A stretch of DNA of 64,000 nt from Nephrocerus scutellatus (GCA_947095585.1 OX352762.1:90577749-90641748), one strand, 5' to 3'; shown: positions 45,262-56,880, numbered from the stretch's first letter. Numbers and translations are program-made. The notes: generated by a model from the letters alone, not told the origin.

Positions 45262-45460
45262 TATTTAGTACCAGGACGAATGAGATTTTTAATAGATTCA
45301 ATACAAACTCCAAATGGTATTAATACTGTTGGTGTTCCTTGAGGAACTAAATGAGAAATATATGTTCTGTATTATTTAATCATCCAAAACTTATAAAAGA
45401 AATTCATAAAGGTAGTGATAATGATCTGCCAAATACAAAAAATAAATAAGTTACCATTTT
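45262..45460 (-). pseudogene. atp6: NUMT: atp6 fragment, inverted
   Basis: The minus strand with the mitochondrial code reads SLSLPLWISFMSFGWLNNTE, then HMF and [20 protein letters not shown], ending at IRPGT. This is the middle of ATP synthase subunit a. There is a one-base frameshift before HLVPQG. In insect mitochondria atp6 lies just before cox3 on the same strand; here it is inverted beside the cox3 break, so the insert is rearranged. Sequence to about 45.6 kb is very AT-rich and may also be mitochondrial. Confidence 0.88.
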
Positions 45461-45735
45461 CAATTTATTGAATATAAAGATTTATTTTTATAATTTAAAG
45501 AGTTAGGATTTAGATAAGGTAAAATTAAATAATAGTTAATTAAATTAATTATTAATTAAAATTATTATAATAGAAAAGATAAATAAGATTTATCATCCAT
45601 TTAGTTTGACATTTCTTCTTCTTAATTTTAGTTTGTTGTTTACTCTTCACGGAAAAAAAAGCAAAACGCAAAAAACCAAAAGCCACACGGATAATCGGAA
45701 CACACTATCTTCACATTTTCACCTATTTTAACGTC
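45461..45735. other. Very AT-rich flank of the NUMT
   Basis: No gene can be read. It could be further mitochondrial non-coding or rRNA sequence, or nuclear DNA. Confidence 0.3.
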
Positions 45736-45739
45736 AGCA

Positions 45740-46035
45740 TATTCATTGTTTGGAATATGGGAATATGGAATATTTTTGAACGTGCACATGTATCGCATTT
45801 GACGCGTTAGCGCTTGTACCACGTGCGACACAAGTTAAATTGGCTTTTTAACTTATTTCAGGTCTTTTTAGCCAACTGTGCGCATCTTAGTCTCATGGAA
45901 CGTTACTAAGAGCCTGTGTATCAGCTCTCTAGAACGTGTGAATTTATGTTAAAAACGACCTAAAAGAAGTTGAAACTAGCAGACAATTTGGGGTCAAGTA
46001 AAGTTAAATAAAAGTGTTTTAAAAATAGTTAAATA
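45740..46035 (+). repeat. CACGCG-rich repeat (family K), 3' half
   Basis: GACGCGTTAGCGCTTGTACC, then CAGCTCTCTAGAACGTGTG, AACGACCTAAAAGAAGTTG and the family end GGGGTCAAGTAAAG, TTAAATAAAAGTG. The same last words close the copies near 51.87 and 58.59 kb. Confidence 0.65.
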
Positions 46036-47124
46036 TCTTAAATCATTATGTCAAAAGCTCATCACCTTTATTAGCATCATTGAGAAAAGAAATTAATTAA
46101 CAATACGAAACTTTAATCATTAACTGCTTACCACATTGTAACTTATATCGAAGCAACAATGGAACATAATCGCCGCACCAGATGTTGACAATTTATCTCA
46201 AAAGAACATTTAAATAGATAAACAAAGAAGCATAGCAGGATACCGGTTTTATGACAAAAAAAATAGCTCTTTGGTCTGTTTGTCTATGAATTCCGAGTTA
46301 AGGGTTAAATTAAACTTTTTAATGGGTTCATTGTTTCCATTAAACAAACAAAAGTTACTTTCTCTATTTATTTCATTGTAAATCTAAGCTGAATATTTTC
46401 TTGATTTTGTCAACTGGTGTTCTCATCGCTTCAGCGCTGCTGCTAAAGAAGATATAGCTTCTATAGTCAAACAAAAGGATATTTATGTTAAATAATTTCT
46501 CTGTTGTTGAAGTTTATTCCACAGGAAGTCGAGCAGCCATGAAAATGGACAACTCTTAAAATATATTCCCATAGGACTAGCTACTCGTATACGCCTCAAC
46601 AAATATGAATAGATTGTATGCTTTGATTGTATTCGAATAAACCGTCATGAGATTAAAATCAATGCTGGAAGCTAAATATGAATTATTATGGTGTGTGTGT
46701 GTGTGTCTAAGAGTTATACCCTATTATCTAGCTACAAACGATATTTACTCTTCACGGTAAAATTGTGGGAACGGAAATTTTAGGAAATTTATTATGATTG
46801 ATAAAGTTGTTGGCAGCCTTATCCCTACACAAGAATATCGAAATGTTCTGTTTGGCTACATAAATGAAAAACTTAAGAAATCGTTTGCGCTTAACTTCGT
46901 TATATTAATATCTTTGATTATTTGGCAAAACATAAAAACTAATTGTTTTTTGTATTATTTTTTAATTTTTGGTTGGTGGTGTTAGTATGATGGAAACAAT
47001 ATCCGAAGGCACTCAAACTCAAAACGAAGTATTCATATCTAATAATCTTCCACTTTTGGTCTATGATAGTTTTTGGTGATTACTTTTTCCAAAATCAGTT
47101 CATTGTATTATTAACCAAATTAAT
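46036..47124. other. AT-rich stretch with a GT microsatellite
   Basis: A run of about eight GT dinucleotides lies near 46691-46708. A 63-codon frame at 46794-46985 has no recognised motif. Confidence 0.45.
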
Positions 47125-47300
47125 GTAGAACTGTAGAAATAAAAATAAACATCCCATAAAAATTTTGCATGTAAATTATCCAATGCTGAAAAATAAAAAC
47201 ACATGCGAAGCACTGCAAACTAACAACAAAACACAAAATACAACGTACATAGAATACAGTCATTAATGTATGAAATGATGCCGCTATATGGAAAAAAAAT
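47125..47300 (+). repeat. DINE/Helentron-like repeat (family H), 5' end, palindrome subfamily
   Basis: CCCATAAAAATTTTGCATGT, then the module ACACATGCGAAGCACTGCAA and GATGCCGCTATATGG. Core units and 3' end are missing. Confidence 0.7.
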
Positions 47301-47413
47301 ATATATGGGAAAAAAGACCAAACTTAATCAAATGCTTGTGCTACATCAAGAAAGACTGAAGAACAAACTTTTTGCTCTTCAATCGCTTTTTAACCAAGTT
47401 TGTTATTCGGTGT

Positions 47414-50400
47414 GGCGGCCAGCCATCAGCAGAGTAGGGCGAATAATACAGAATGCTTCAGAATGCATTTGAGCGCTACTATCTCTGACTGGTGGAAGTG
47501 CAATCAAACCTCCACGTGGTGGCCGCTGGTAATTTTTCTCCATTACAGGAAAAGCGAAATGATCGGGCTAGTCCTTTCAAAGTAAGGCCCGTAAAAAAAC
47601 CATATTACGGAACCACAAATCAGCCTAGGAAACTCTGATGAACGAAGACGACTACGGCAACGATAACGTCTAAGCGATTTAAGAATTTTATCGTGGAACG
47701 CACGCTCACTGTATAGAGCTCGAGCTGCACAGCAGCTAGTTGATACCCTGTCCAAATATAATGCTGACATATCAGCAATTTAGGTGATGCGATGGACGGG
47801 GAATGGTGTCTTACAAAAATCAGAATATGACATATATTACAGCTGTCATGCAAGACATCATGTCCTCGGGGTGGGATTTCCAGTCAGCAAAAGAATGAAA
47901 CCCACAGTTATCGGTTTTAAATCAGTAAATGAACGGCTATGCACCCTTCGCGTGCGGAGCAGATTTAAAAACATAAGCCTCATCCTCATCATCCCCAGAT
48001 GATGAAATCTTTCAATCAGTCGAACGGGAACTCCATGCCTCTCCTCAGCATGACGTACAAATCATTCTGGGGGATACGAATGCAAAAATAGGTAGGGAGC
48101 CAGTATTTAGGCAAAACATTAGCACCCGTAGCTTATACGAGAACACTAATGACAATGGACAACGAGTCATAGAGATGGCAGCAAGCAATAATTTGGTCGT
48201 TGCGAGTACAAGGTTTGCGCGTAAAAATATCCACAAAGCCACCTGGGTATCTCCCGATGGAGCCACTCGCAACCAGATAGACCACGTGTTGTGGACCGCC
48301 GCCACAACCCGAACCTGATGACGGTACGAACGTACCGAGGTGCCAACGTCGACTCGGACCACTATCTTGTTGGTATGGTGCTGCCATACCATTGCCCTTC
48401 GCAATGAAGAGACCAGAAACAACTACGGTCAAGCGATAGGACGCGCCCTAAATGCAGGGAGAGTAAGTCCTGGGGCTGAGATGTCGGGCGTAGAAGAGAA
48501 ATGGACACGCCTTAAAAATACTGTCGTTTGTACTGCTGACTCCTTTTTAGGCAGTAGTCGTAGAGATCGGAGCGACTGGTTCGATGACGAATGTAAGCTA
48601 GCGACTGAACGTAAGAATGTTGCGTGCCGAGCAATGCAACAATCTCAGAGAACGTGGGCACGCGAAGATGAATATAAAGAGCTCAGAAGATATGAAAAAA
48701 CAGAATTTCGTCCGTAAACTAGAACAGCACAGAAAGCGAAGACCGCACCAGGCACGGAAGTTCTAACAAAGATTCCGCGGCAAGACGCAATATACACCGC
48801 GTTGCACATACTGCAAAGACAAAGATGGTAATCTGATCGCCGATCTCAAAGGCATCTTAGAACTAAGGGAAGAGCACTTTCATGATTTGCTTAATGGCCA
48901 GCTTGGAGGTAATAACAATGACCGAAGACCATACTATGCTGCCGCCATCAAGCATAGACGAAGTTACCAGCGCGATAAATCGGCTCAAAAATAATATGGC
49001 CCCGGATGCTGATTAACACATGAGGCCCCGCAATACACCAAGCAATTCATGAACTAATAGTGCAAGTATAGGAGGAAGAAGCGATAACAGAAGGCATCTT
49101 GTGCCCCATACATAAGAAAGGAGATATCACAACCTGCAGCAATTATCGTGGTGTAACGTTGTTGAGTACCGCATATAAGATTTTCTCCTCTATCCTTCAA
49201 GAATGGATAGCCCCATACGCTAAAGTCATCATTGGTCCATACCAGTGTGGCTTCATCCCAGGCAAATCAACAACTGATCAGATTTGCACCCTTAGGCAGG
49301 TGATGGAAAAATGTCTAGACTTTCAAAACTCACTACACCATCTTTTTATAGACTTTAAAGCCACCTATGATAGCATAGTCAGAGTAGAACTTTATAAAGC
49401 CATGAGAGAATTCGGCATCCCAAATAAACTGACAAGTCCATGTAGGTGGACTATGACCAATATTATAAGCCAAGTAAATATATCCGTATCACTATCAAGC
49501 TCATTCAACATATATAACGGGCTCCGACAAGGGAATGGACTGGCCTGCGTCCTCTTCAACCTGGCGTTGGAGAAAGTGATCCGCGAATCTGACGAAACTG
49601 CGAGAGGAACAATCCTCTATAAGTCCATTCAGATACTGGCTTACGCAGACAATATTTACATCATTGTTAGAAACCCAAGAGCTCTACAGAAAGCTTTCAT
49701 CCAGATCGAGCAGGCGGCACGCAATCTGGGGCTGCACATAAATGAGAGCAAAACAAAGTACATGGTGGCGACGTCTGCGAGTAGAAGATGCAACATTGGT
49801 CCCTCAATTCAAATAGTGGAGCGCGAAGTAGTGGTATCCTTTAACTATCTCGGGTCAACTGTAGCAGCCGATAACAGCATGGAACCAGAAATACGCACAC
49901 TGTTGCTTAAAGCCAACAAAGCTTAGTCTGTCTGTCAAAGTGTTCAAATCCAGTAACTTAACCATAACATGAAAACTGCTGGTATATAAGACAATGGTCA
50001 TACCAGTACTTACATATGGATCCGAGACTTGGGTGCTTAGCAAAAAGCATTCTGACCTCTTAGCCGCGTTGGAGAGAAAAGTCTTACGCGGAATTGTTGG
50101 CCCTGTATGTGAGGATTGACGATTCCGGTGACTCTATAATGATGAGATCTATTAGAGTTACCGCGATGTCGAAATCGTGAAGAGAATTATGCTAGGTAGG
50201 CTCCGGTGGGCAGGACACCTAGTTCGCATGAGCGAAGATGATCCTTCTCGGAAAGTCCTTTGCGGTAGGATTTATGGAATACGCAAGCGAGGCCGGCCAA
50301 GCCTACGCTGGAAGGATGGCGTTGACCAGGACGCCCAGAGTTTAGGGATGCCAAACTAGTTGACATCGGCTCGAAATCGGGACCGGTGAAGAGATTTTTT

Positions 50401-50452
50401 GCAGAAGGCCAGTACCGGACACCGGTTTAAGTGCCAAATATGATGATGATAG
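47414..50452 (+). pseudogene. RTE-like non-LTR element, longest copy
   Basis: About 3.04 kb, near the usual RTE length. The endonuclease starts near 47670 (LRILSWN-type stretch), with MRWTGNGVLQKSEYDIYY at 47788 and ATRNQIDHVL near 48265. A linker has FLGSSRRDRSDWFDDECK near 48545. A long open RT frame at 49099-49926 has NYRGVTLLSTAYKI, GFIPGKSTTDQI, LFIDFKATYDSI, GLRQGNGLACVLFNLALE and, where YADD should be, YADN (49641-49652). The C-terminus has YGSETW, a frame-broken stretch, and LRWAGHLVRMSEDDPSRKV. The ATGATGATG-like tail is present. Frameshifts in the endonuclease and C-terminus and the loss of a catalytic aspartate make it inactive. Confidence 0.93.
49099..49926 (+). pseudogene. RTE reverse transcriptase domain, open but catalytically altered
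   Basis: A 275-codon uninterrupted frame spans RT motifs from the start of the fingers (CPIHKKGDITTCSNYRG) through palm (FIDFKATYDS; GLRQGN; AYADN) to thumb (NLGLHINESKTKYMV). The second metal-binding aspartate of YADD is asparagine. In close relatives the motif is normally YADD, so this protein is predicted not to polymerise DNA. Confidence 0.9.
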
Positions 50453-50509
50453 TATAGGAAACAACACTTTCGGCTATGGTCGTGTGAAAATAATATTTTT
50501 GTTATATCT

Positions 50510-50830
50510 GTGATTTATTTTACTTTTATTTACATAGTACTCGTAAAAGAAAGTATAGTAATCATGAACATTTTTGAACTCGGGATTTTCACAAATTTAC
50601 CGTATCTCCCGTCAGAGTCAGAAAAAGCAAAAAAAAATCTCTGTCTATCTGTCTGTCTGTGTTCACTCTACAACCCAGCTGAATTGATGGTGATAAAAAT
50701 TCATATTTAAGCTTTTTGCATAAATTTTGAGGGGCCAGTTGATTTTGGTGGAAATCGGAAAAAAAATGTATCATACATTTACTGAAGATTTCGGCCCCGT
50801 CCGTAGCCACACCCCTACATTTTTTATAAT
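50510..50830 (+). repeat. Interspersed repeat with CTGTCTGTC run (family X), copy 2
   Basis: Same word order as the 12.46 kb copy: TTTACATAGTA, AGTATAGTAATCATGAACAT, GAGTCAGAAAAAGC, CTGTCTGTCTGT, CACTCTACAACCC, AAAATTCAT. It continues to a CCGTAGCCACACCCCTACAT end. Confidence 0.7.
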
Positions 50831-51309
50831 GCTTCTTTCTATATTATATTTTCGCAGAACTTTTAATAAAAAAAAAATTTAAAAAATCTTTGTCATTGTC
50901 GCAAACTTACCAGATATTAGTACAACAAATGAACTAAGTTTATCCCTCATTAAAAACTTTTCTTGTTAATTACTCAAAACCGCGAGACCGACAAACTGTG
51001 CGAAAACCACGCGATGAATTACTAGATGATCACAGCGTAAAGGGGATGGTTATTAAGACCGGTAAATTAAGATCTAACAAGCATTTTTTCTTATGGACAC
51101 TCATGAACTAGCGATTCTTTGATTTGTTGACCAGCCTTTTCTTCCCCTCTATGGACGTTCTTCGAGACCAAACTTATTATATGACTCGATCGTTTTTAAA
51201 AAAAACCTATAAAAATCTTTGAGCGACTTCAATTTGGCATTTTCCAAGTTTAAACAAATAAACCAATAATAAAATAAAAAGTGGACCTGTAGCTTAAAAT
51301 GAAGAACAG
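50831..51309. other. AT-rich stretch, nothing recognised
   Basis: No motif or shared repeat seen. Confidence 0.4.
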
Positions 51310-51887
51310 AAATCTAAATAAGTAAATGTAAAAAAAACTTAGTTTGTCAGGTACAAACTTTTATGTATAGATCGACACACGCCGCACGCCATTCGCCAGC
51401 CCTTATAGTTTTACATTGTATTATTTGGTAATAATCGCCAAATTATCTGTTTTTTAGGTCGGGTCTTTTTCAAAGTAAATGCTTTTTACACGCATCACAC
51501 GCGACTTGCGACACGCATCACACGCGGTATATCAAAATTGGCCATTAACATTGAGCTTTTCACAAAATTTCAGCCCTCTAGTTTGTGCGAAAGATGGTTA
51601 AAAAGGACCTTTAAAAAACGAGAAAATGACCACAATGACATCACACGCACCGCATGCGAAACGCGACATATGTCACACGCCAAATATGAAAAAGGCTAAT
51701 TGGGACTTGAACTCTCACAAAAAATTTCAGCTCTCTAGGTCATGTGAAAGGTGATTGCCTCAAAGAAATCGAAAAAAATTTCCACTCATAACACGCGACT
51801 CGAGTCACACGCGGAATATAAAAAAATTAAGACAAATAGGGGTCAAGTCATGATAAATAAAAGTTTTTAAAAAGAAAGGGTATTCAT
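51310..51887 (+). repeat. CACGCG-rich repeat (family K), full-length type
   Basis: It starts AAATGTAAAAAAAACTTAG then GGTACAAACTTTTATGTATA and TTATTTGGTAATAATCGCCA. Two to three core units of about 157 bp follow, each with CACACGCGACTTGCGACACG, then TTTCAGCTCTCTAGGTC, GGTTAAAAAGGACC and a GTCGAAAAAA-type box. It ends GACAAATAGGGGTCAAGT, AAATAAAAGTTTTTAAAAAG. No protein is encoded. Confidence 0.82.
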
Positions 51888-53790
51888 GTCAGTTTAAAAA
51901 AATTATGTCACGTTAATTTTTCGCACCAGGTAGGTAATTTCCCCCTGACTTAAATTACTTTTAGTTTATAAATTTTAAAAAATTATTGTTAGAAATCTTT
52001 AAAAACATAATAGATAATGTTTTAAGGTCTTAATGTTGTAATGTTTATAAAAACGCATTTTTTAAAGCTCTCTCAAACCCAACCAACCCAGCATTAGCAT
52101 CTAGTTCACTAACAAAGTATTTGTAAATATTATTTTTAAGAAGACTATTTACCAACAATAAAACCAACAATTAGTATAAAACACGAAGAAAAAGGTGCAA
52201 AATTGCGTTGTTTTTGGTTAACGTGAAGAAATTTTTATTCATTTAATGTTAATCCATTTAAAAGCTAAATATTTAAAACTTCTAAAAAATTAAAACATTT
52301 CGATTTCATTGAAAACACTCAAAGAACACTTAATGATATACTCTTGAAAAATTTAGAATAACTAATACAAAAAAACGTATAGCCTTAATTCTTGGTTCAC
52401 CATAATAGCATTCGATATTTTTGTTAAAACTTCTTCAGTCGGCGAATAATAAATAAAACAAGGGCCCAAATAGCTGCACAAATAAGTTCTCGTAGATTGA
52501 CGGACGGACGGATATAATGGTTTTGGGGAAACTTTTTTAATACTAAAGTAACTTTCGATATTAATCTTTTGAGGGTTGCTAAATACGAGTACACCATCCT
52601 TATGCTCCCAGGAGTGTTATTCTCTTAGCATTGCTTTCTAGCGCGATTTGCCTTGTTTTGACTTAAATCCTCGTGAGTTTCGACAATAAAGGGATCAAAG
52701 CAAATCACAAACAACAAATGGCTCGAAATCCCAACTAAATGCGTTGCGTATTAGTTTTATTGTTTAAAAAATTAGTTACATTAATCAGAGCGAGTGTGGC
52801 AAAACGAGTGGAAAGGTGGCCTAAAGTTATAATTCGTGAAACGAAAGTCAAAAGGACAAATGGACGAATAAGCCAACAGTCCCTCTTCTCTTTATTCTTC
52901 GTTTTCTATTTCATCTCTACGTGAAAAGTGTAAAGTAAATGTCTTATTTTTTCTCAGACGAACAATGTAGGAGGGCGAGCACCGCGTGAAAGTGACTTTG
53001 GAAACCATTTAAGGACATTCCACTTCGATTTACTCCTGGCATAGAGAGATTTTTGAACTTTCGAAGAGTTGAGTGTAACTGGATGTTTGTTTTAACGGCA
53101 GATCAAGACTATTATCAAGTATTTGATGTTTAACACCCCTGAGATTTTTTGCTTCGTGCAAAGATTAAAGTTCGAATTAAAACGAAAAGAAAATTATTGT
53201 ACAACGATGTAATATTGTTCTTGTGGATGGAGTTGAATCACTATCAATGCATTTGGCAAAACTGCTACTCTTGTCCCTTGAAAATGTTGACCTTTTGGCT
53301 TCCAAGTTAGACCTTTCGGATTTTGTTGCAAAGCACTCCTTCAACCTCTAAAAGTTGATTTTTTACAAACTCGAACACCACTCAAAAATAGTGGTCTTAC
53401 ACACAACTTCCACCTGTTTGCTAGAACAACACAAGTATGAACACCGAAGTGCTGACTTTGAAAATATCCCAAGTTATTTTTGCCCCTATTTCTATATTTA
53501 TCACTTAATTTTCCACATTTTGTTTATTGCCGATATATTTTGATCCTCAATCTCTAAAAATCGCAGTCTCTAATTGAATTTTTTTATTGTCTTTATAATC
53601 GCTAAAATAAAACAACGTGTGCTTTTAGCTGCCGAAAGAAAAATACTAAAAGTTTAATAGTTTCTTTGAATCATGTATGCATAGATAATACAAATATAGG
53701 TATGTATGAATAAAGTTACAATTACACAATACAGATTATTTTGACATTTACAACAAACCCACTCTAAGATATTTCTTCAATATATACACA
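51888..53790. other. AT-rich stretch, nothing recognised
   Basis: A short GACGGACGGACGG run lies near 52500. Open frames at 52.74 and 53.36 kb have no motifs. No shared repeat was seen. Confidence 0.4.
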
Positions 53791-53799
53791 TATTAAAAC

Positions 53800-54320
53800 C
53801 CTTAACAATACCTAATGCATTCATGATCTTATAATGTTCTACAGAGTTTAAACTTTTCGTTAGCAAGTCTGCTGGCATATCGCTGCCAAACATATTTAAT
53901 AAGAACAATTTTATTATTTATCATCTATCTGCAAAAATGATAATATCTAACTCCATTTGTCCTATTATGAAATACAAAATTCACTAATAACTTATAAGCA
54001 CTTTAATATAATATTCGGCGCGAAAGACCATTGCGGTCCAAGGCCTAGCTTCTCGCGACCATTTATATATTTTTGGACACAAATGGAAGGGACCTACAAT
54101 TTAAAGCCGGCTCCGAACGGCGAATTGAAAAGCTTTCCGTGACAAGGTATTACTCTCTGAACGTTTGTCACCCATTCGCAAGACACTTTCGCACATTGGT
54201 TATCTTTAAATAAAGTTATTTTATACATATTTGTAGTGATTTCAAACTCTAAATTTCTTAAAGACACTGACTGCTTCTTTGCAGGCCTCTGAAAAAGCTA
54301 CATTTTCAGCCTCTGGGCAA
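53800..54320 (-). pseudogene. Ty1/copia RNase H C-terminus, split by a SINE
   Basis: The minus strand has ENVAFSEACKEAVSVFKKF near 54265, corresponding to the AEAEYxAxSEACKEA block of copia RNase H. After a SINE there is NRTNGVRYYHF near 53950 and then FGSDMPADLLTKSLNSVEHY, KIMNALGIVKG, ending at a stop near 53790. These are the final motifs of a copia polyprotein in the right order. Stops and substitutions (for example RTN-G in place of RTKHI) show decay. No flanking LTR was delimited. Confidence 0.75.
54008..54192 (-). repeat. tRNA-derived SINE (family S) inside copia
   Basis: Reverse orientation: AATATTCGGCGCGAAAGACC through GGTCCAAGGCCTAGC to TTTGTCACCCATTCGCAAG. The tRNA-like head is missing. 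It lies between two adjoining parts of copia RNase H, so it inserted after copia. Confidence 0.8.
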
Positions 54321-54423
54321 TACATTTTTGTTTATTTTCATGCAATATTTCAAGACATTGCTTTACACAGTCTTTAATTATAAAATTATTATTTAACAAT
54401 TCTATCAGATGTTTCATTTCATT

Positions 54424-54769
54424 TTTAAATTCTCTATATTAACTTCGCGTGCTTGTGGCTGGTGGGCAGAATCTTGTGATAAATTTTTTTCACACGTCCA
54501 TAGACGAAAGTGACTGTTTCATACACTATAACCTAGCTTCGAAAGTAGCCTTTACACACTCCAGTGATTTATGTATGTATGTAATATACTAACTACGTTA
54601 TATCTAACGGGTGTTTTTTTAAGAGGTTGCCGATTTTTTTTTTGAATAAAACACATATAAAATTATGAAATGACCGAAATTTTTTTTTATTTGGTAGATA
54701 ATTTTTTGGCATTTAACATTTAAACACAATTTCTGGCATATGGCTACCACGACTATTTTTCACAAATGT

Positions 54770-54810
<41 letters not shown>

Positions 54811-55140
54811 CATAATGATTTGCCAAACAATACTGAGTAGAAATGCCACTTTGAGCTGTCAAAACAACTGTCATAAAATAAAACGACATCTATCGGAAAA
54901 ACAAACCTCCCAAAAAAACACCCTTTATAACACACTTCCTAAAGTCCGATTTTATTCAAACTTTGTATTTCCATTGACAATATTTTCTGTTAAAATTTGA
55001 GAGTTATCGGGCTGCGGGATGGTGGGGCTCCCATACAATTTATTTTCCATTAAGCGGCATCAAATCATATCATACTATAATGACTGTGTTCTGTGTGCGC
55101 TGATGAGCTGATGCGCTGTAAGCAGCGCTGCTTGTACGAT
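54424..55140 (-). repeat. DINE/Helentron-like repeat (family H) carrying a MITE
   Basis: TTAAATTCTCTATATTAAC, then TTCGCGTGC and a GGCTGGTGGGC run open it. AAGTCCGATTTTATTCAAAC resumes at 54945 after the MITE, and the palindrome module (GTAAGCAGCGCTGCTTGTAC) follows near 55115. About 110 bp before the MITE does not match the family. Confidence 0.7.
54607..54925 (+). mobile_element. Solo MITE (family M), 319 bp
   Basis: ACGGGTGTTTTTTTAAGAGG at one end and CCTCCCAAAAAAACACCCTT at the other, flanked by TA on both sides. It contains a T run of 39. It is the same family as the palindromic pair at 22.9-23.6 kb and is nested in a family H repeat. No open frame beyond a poly-Phe artefact. Confidence 0.88.
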
Positions 55141-55179
55141 ATGAATATTTTAGAAAATGTTACTGATTTTGTTCATTAC

Positions 55180-55450
55180 TTTTGCACGCATAGCACGCAC
55201 CAGAAGGGACTCACAAGACGTGTCAGACGCGAGATCTAAGTGAGCTTGAGTTACTCACAAACTAAACCAAAACGTATGGAAGTTGGTTAAAAAGGACATT
55301 AAAGAAGTCGAAAAAAACTCATTTCCACGCATCACACGTGAGTCGCAACACATGTTACACGCGGGATCTCAAAAACAGCCCATTACAGTAAGACTCTTAC
55401 AAAATTTCGGCTATATAGGCCGTGTTAAAAATTGTGACAAATTAAATAAA
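55180..55450 (+). repeat. CACGCG-rich repeat (family K), two units
   Basis: GCACGCATAGCACGCACC and GACGTGTCAGACGCGAGATC, then AAAAGGACATTAAAGAAGTCG, CACGCATCACACGTGAG, and AATTTCGGCTATATAGGCCG. Ends of the family are missing. Confidence 0.7.
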
Positions 55451-55459
55451 TAATTTGCG

Positions 55460-56515
55460 AGCTTACCCGCTGCTTTGTTGGCTTCTATGCCGATATCTCC
55501 AGGCACATCTTTCGATGGCACGCACTTCTGCTTAGAATATTATCGGCTCTATATTTAAGTGAGCACATCTTTCGACTTAGAATATTCTTGGCTACTCTCT
55601 CATTGCTTCAAAACTCCTGTTTCTTTGACCATGCTCTCACGCACCAAAGCCTTCTGATTTATTTGATCAATCCGTACACAACTTTATGGCTCCCGATGTA
55701 TTTGGTATTCAGTTTTCAATTTGCCGTAATGAAATTAGTCCAATTATAACCTTGATCTTTTGGTCACTGTTATTAAGGCCAGCCTAGTTTTTCAAATTCT
55801 CTCCGTAAAGAGCTTACCTTTGTTCTTTCTGACTATGTCACTGTTCCGTATGTCATCAATGAAATATCTATCATGCTGTACATGCAGCATCAGAGGATGT
55901 ATTGTCAAAAGCAAAGAGCATGTATCAATGCTCCCTCCTCTTGTGTGCATTGGCGTCCGGTCAGTAGGTTATTAGGTAGGTAGTAGGTTTGCTCTGCTTT
56001 CGGCAGTGGTCGGCTTCCGAGTGCGGCACTTCTTTCCTGCCCCCGGCGAAGTAAGCCAACGCAATTACTCTCTCCCGGTGAGTAACGTTTAACATATGTT
56101 TAACTAACATTGGGTTGCTACCAAAACCTGGATTACAGATTCTGAAACAGTTTTAATATAACTCCTACTATTTCCAACGATGATTCAGGTTTTTGTGCTA
56201 AATTACATCCTCTTCAAGCAGCCGGAAGTTCTCCAGCTCCGTTGGTGTGATAGACGTTTGACAAACGGCAGCGAGGTCTTCCATATTGGGTACCCCTCTT
56301 TGCCGTCGGTTGACTCCATTACTCCATCCCACGTGTGCTCTTTGATGCTGGTGTTATAGGGCCTTCTAGCCACTCTATTCGCCTTCGGAACCACTCTTTT
56401 TTTCAAACTACTCACCTATATTTTACCTATATATCAATATCGGAATCAATGACCTGCAACTCTAATTGTCTCTCGACTGCGGAAGTCAATAAAGATATGG
56501 TAGCGAGTGCACCAC
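55460..56515. other. Moderately GC-rich stretch, possibly retroelement-derived
   Basis: A partial direct repeat (GCACATCTTTCGA ... TTAGAATATT) occurs twice near 55506-55600. A region near 56000 (GTCGGCTTCCGAGTGCGGC, CCCCCGGCGAAGTAAGCC) and a basic 70-codon minus frame at 56203-56415 are unlike the neighbouring AT-rich DNA. No motif identifies a family, so this may be an unrecognised retroelement part. Confidence 0.35.
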
Positions 56516-56517
56516 CA

Positions 56518-56880
56518 TTCGGCCTTGGGACCCAATCACTTCCAAATTTTTATTAAAAGTGTTGTTATCGGATATACAAATGTGTACAAAACTTGAAGAA
56601 TATCGGGTAAAATTTAAAAAAAAATTATGGGGCCACCCGTCATTAGGGCTGATCACTTCCAAAATTTTATAAAAAGTTTGTTATCGGAGATAAATATGTG
56701 TACAAAATTTAAAGAAAATCAGGTTAATTTCTAACAAATTATATGGGCACCCCTCGCAAAGTTTCAATAAAATCGGGCTTTGGTAAGTGGGCTATAAATT
56801 GATCGCAAAATTTCACGACAAACAAACAGACAGACAAACAGGTCCACGGTCACGCGAAATTAATATAGAGAATTTAATAA
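56518..56880 (+). repeat. DINE/Helentron-like repeat (family H), 3' portion
   Basis: Two core units (AAAAGTGTTGTTATCGGATA; TATCGGAGATAAATATGTG) lead to CGGGCTTTGGTAAGTGGG, a CAAACAGACAGACAAACAG run and the end CGAAATTAATATAGAG, AATTTAATAA. Confidence 0.8.

Noticed and set aside
43468..45460. Working mitochondrial genes or mitochondrial contamination
   Set aside because: Genes are truncated, rearranged, frameshifted and flanked by nuclear repeats; a NUMT explains all of this, although an assembly chimera should still be excluded.
54740..55000. Open frame with a long poly-Phe stretch
   Set aside because: It is the T run inside the MITE; the same holds for the frames near 22.9-23.4 kb.
55760..56556. 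Possible gene or gag-like frames
   Set aside because: Composition is unusual for the window, but no conserved motif could be named and frames on both strands overlap.
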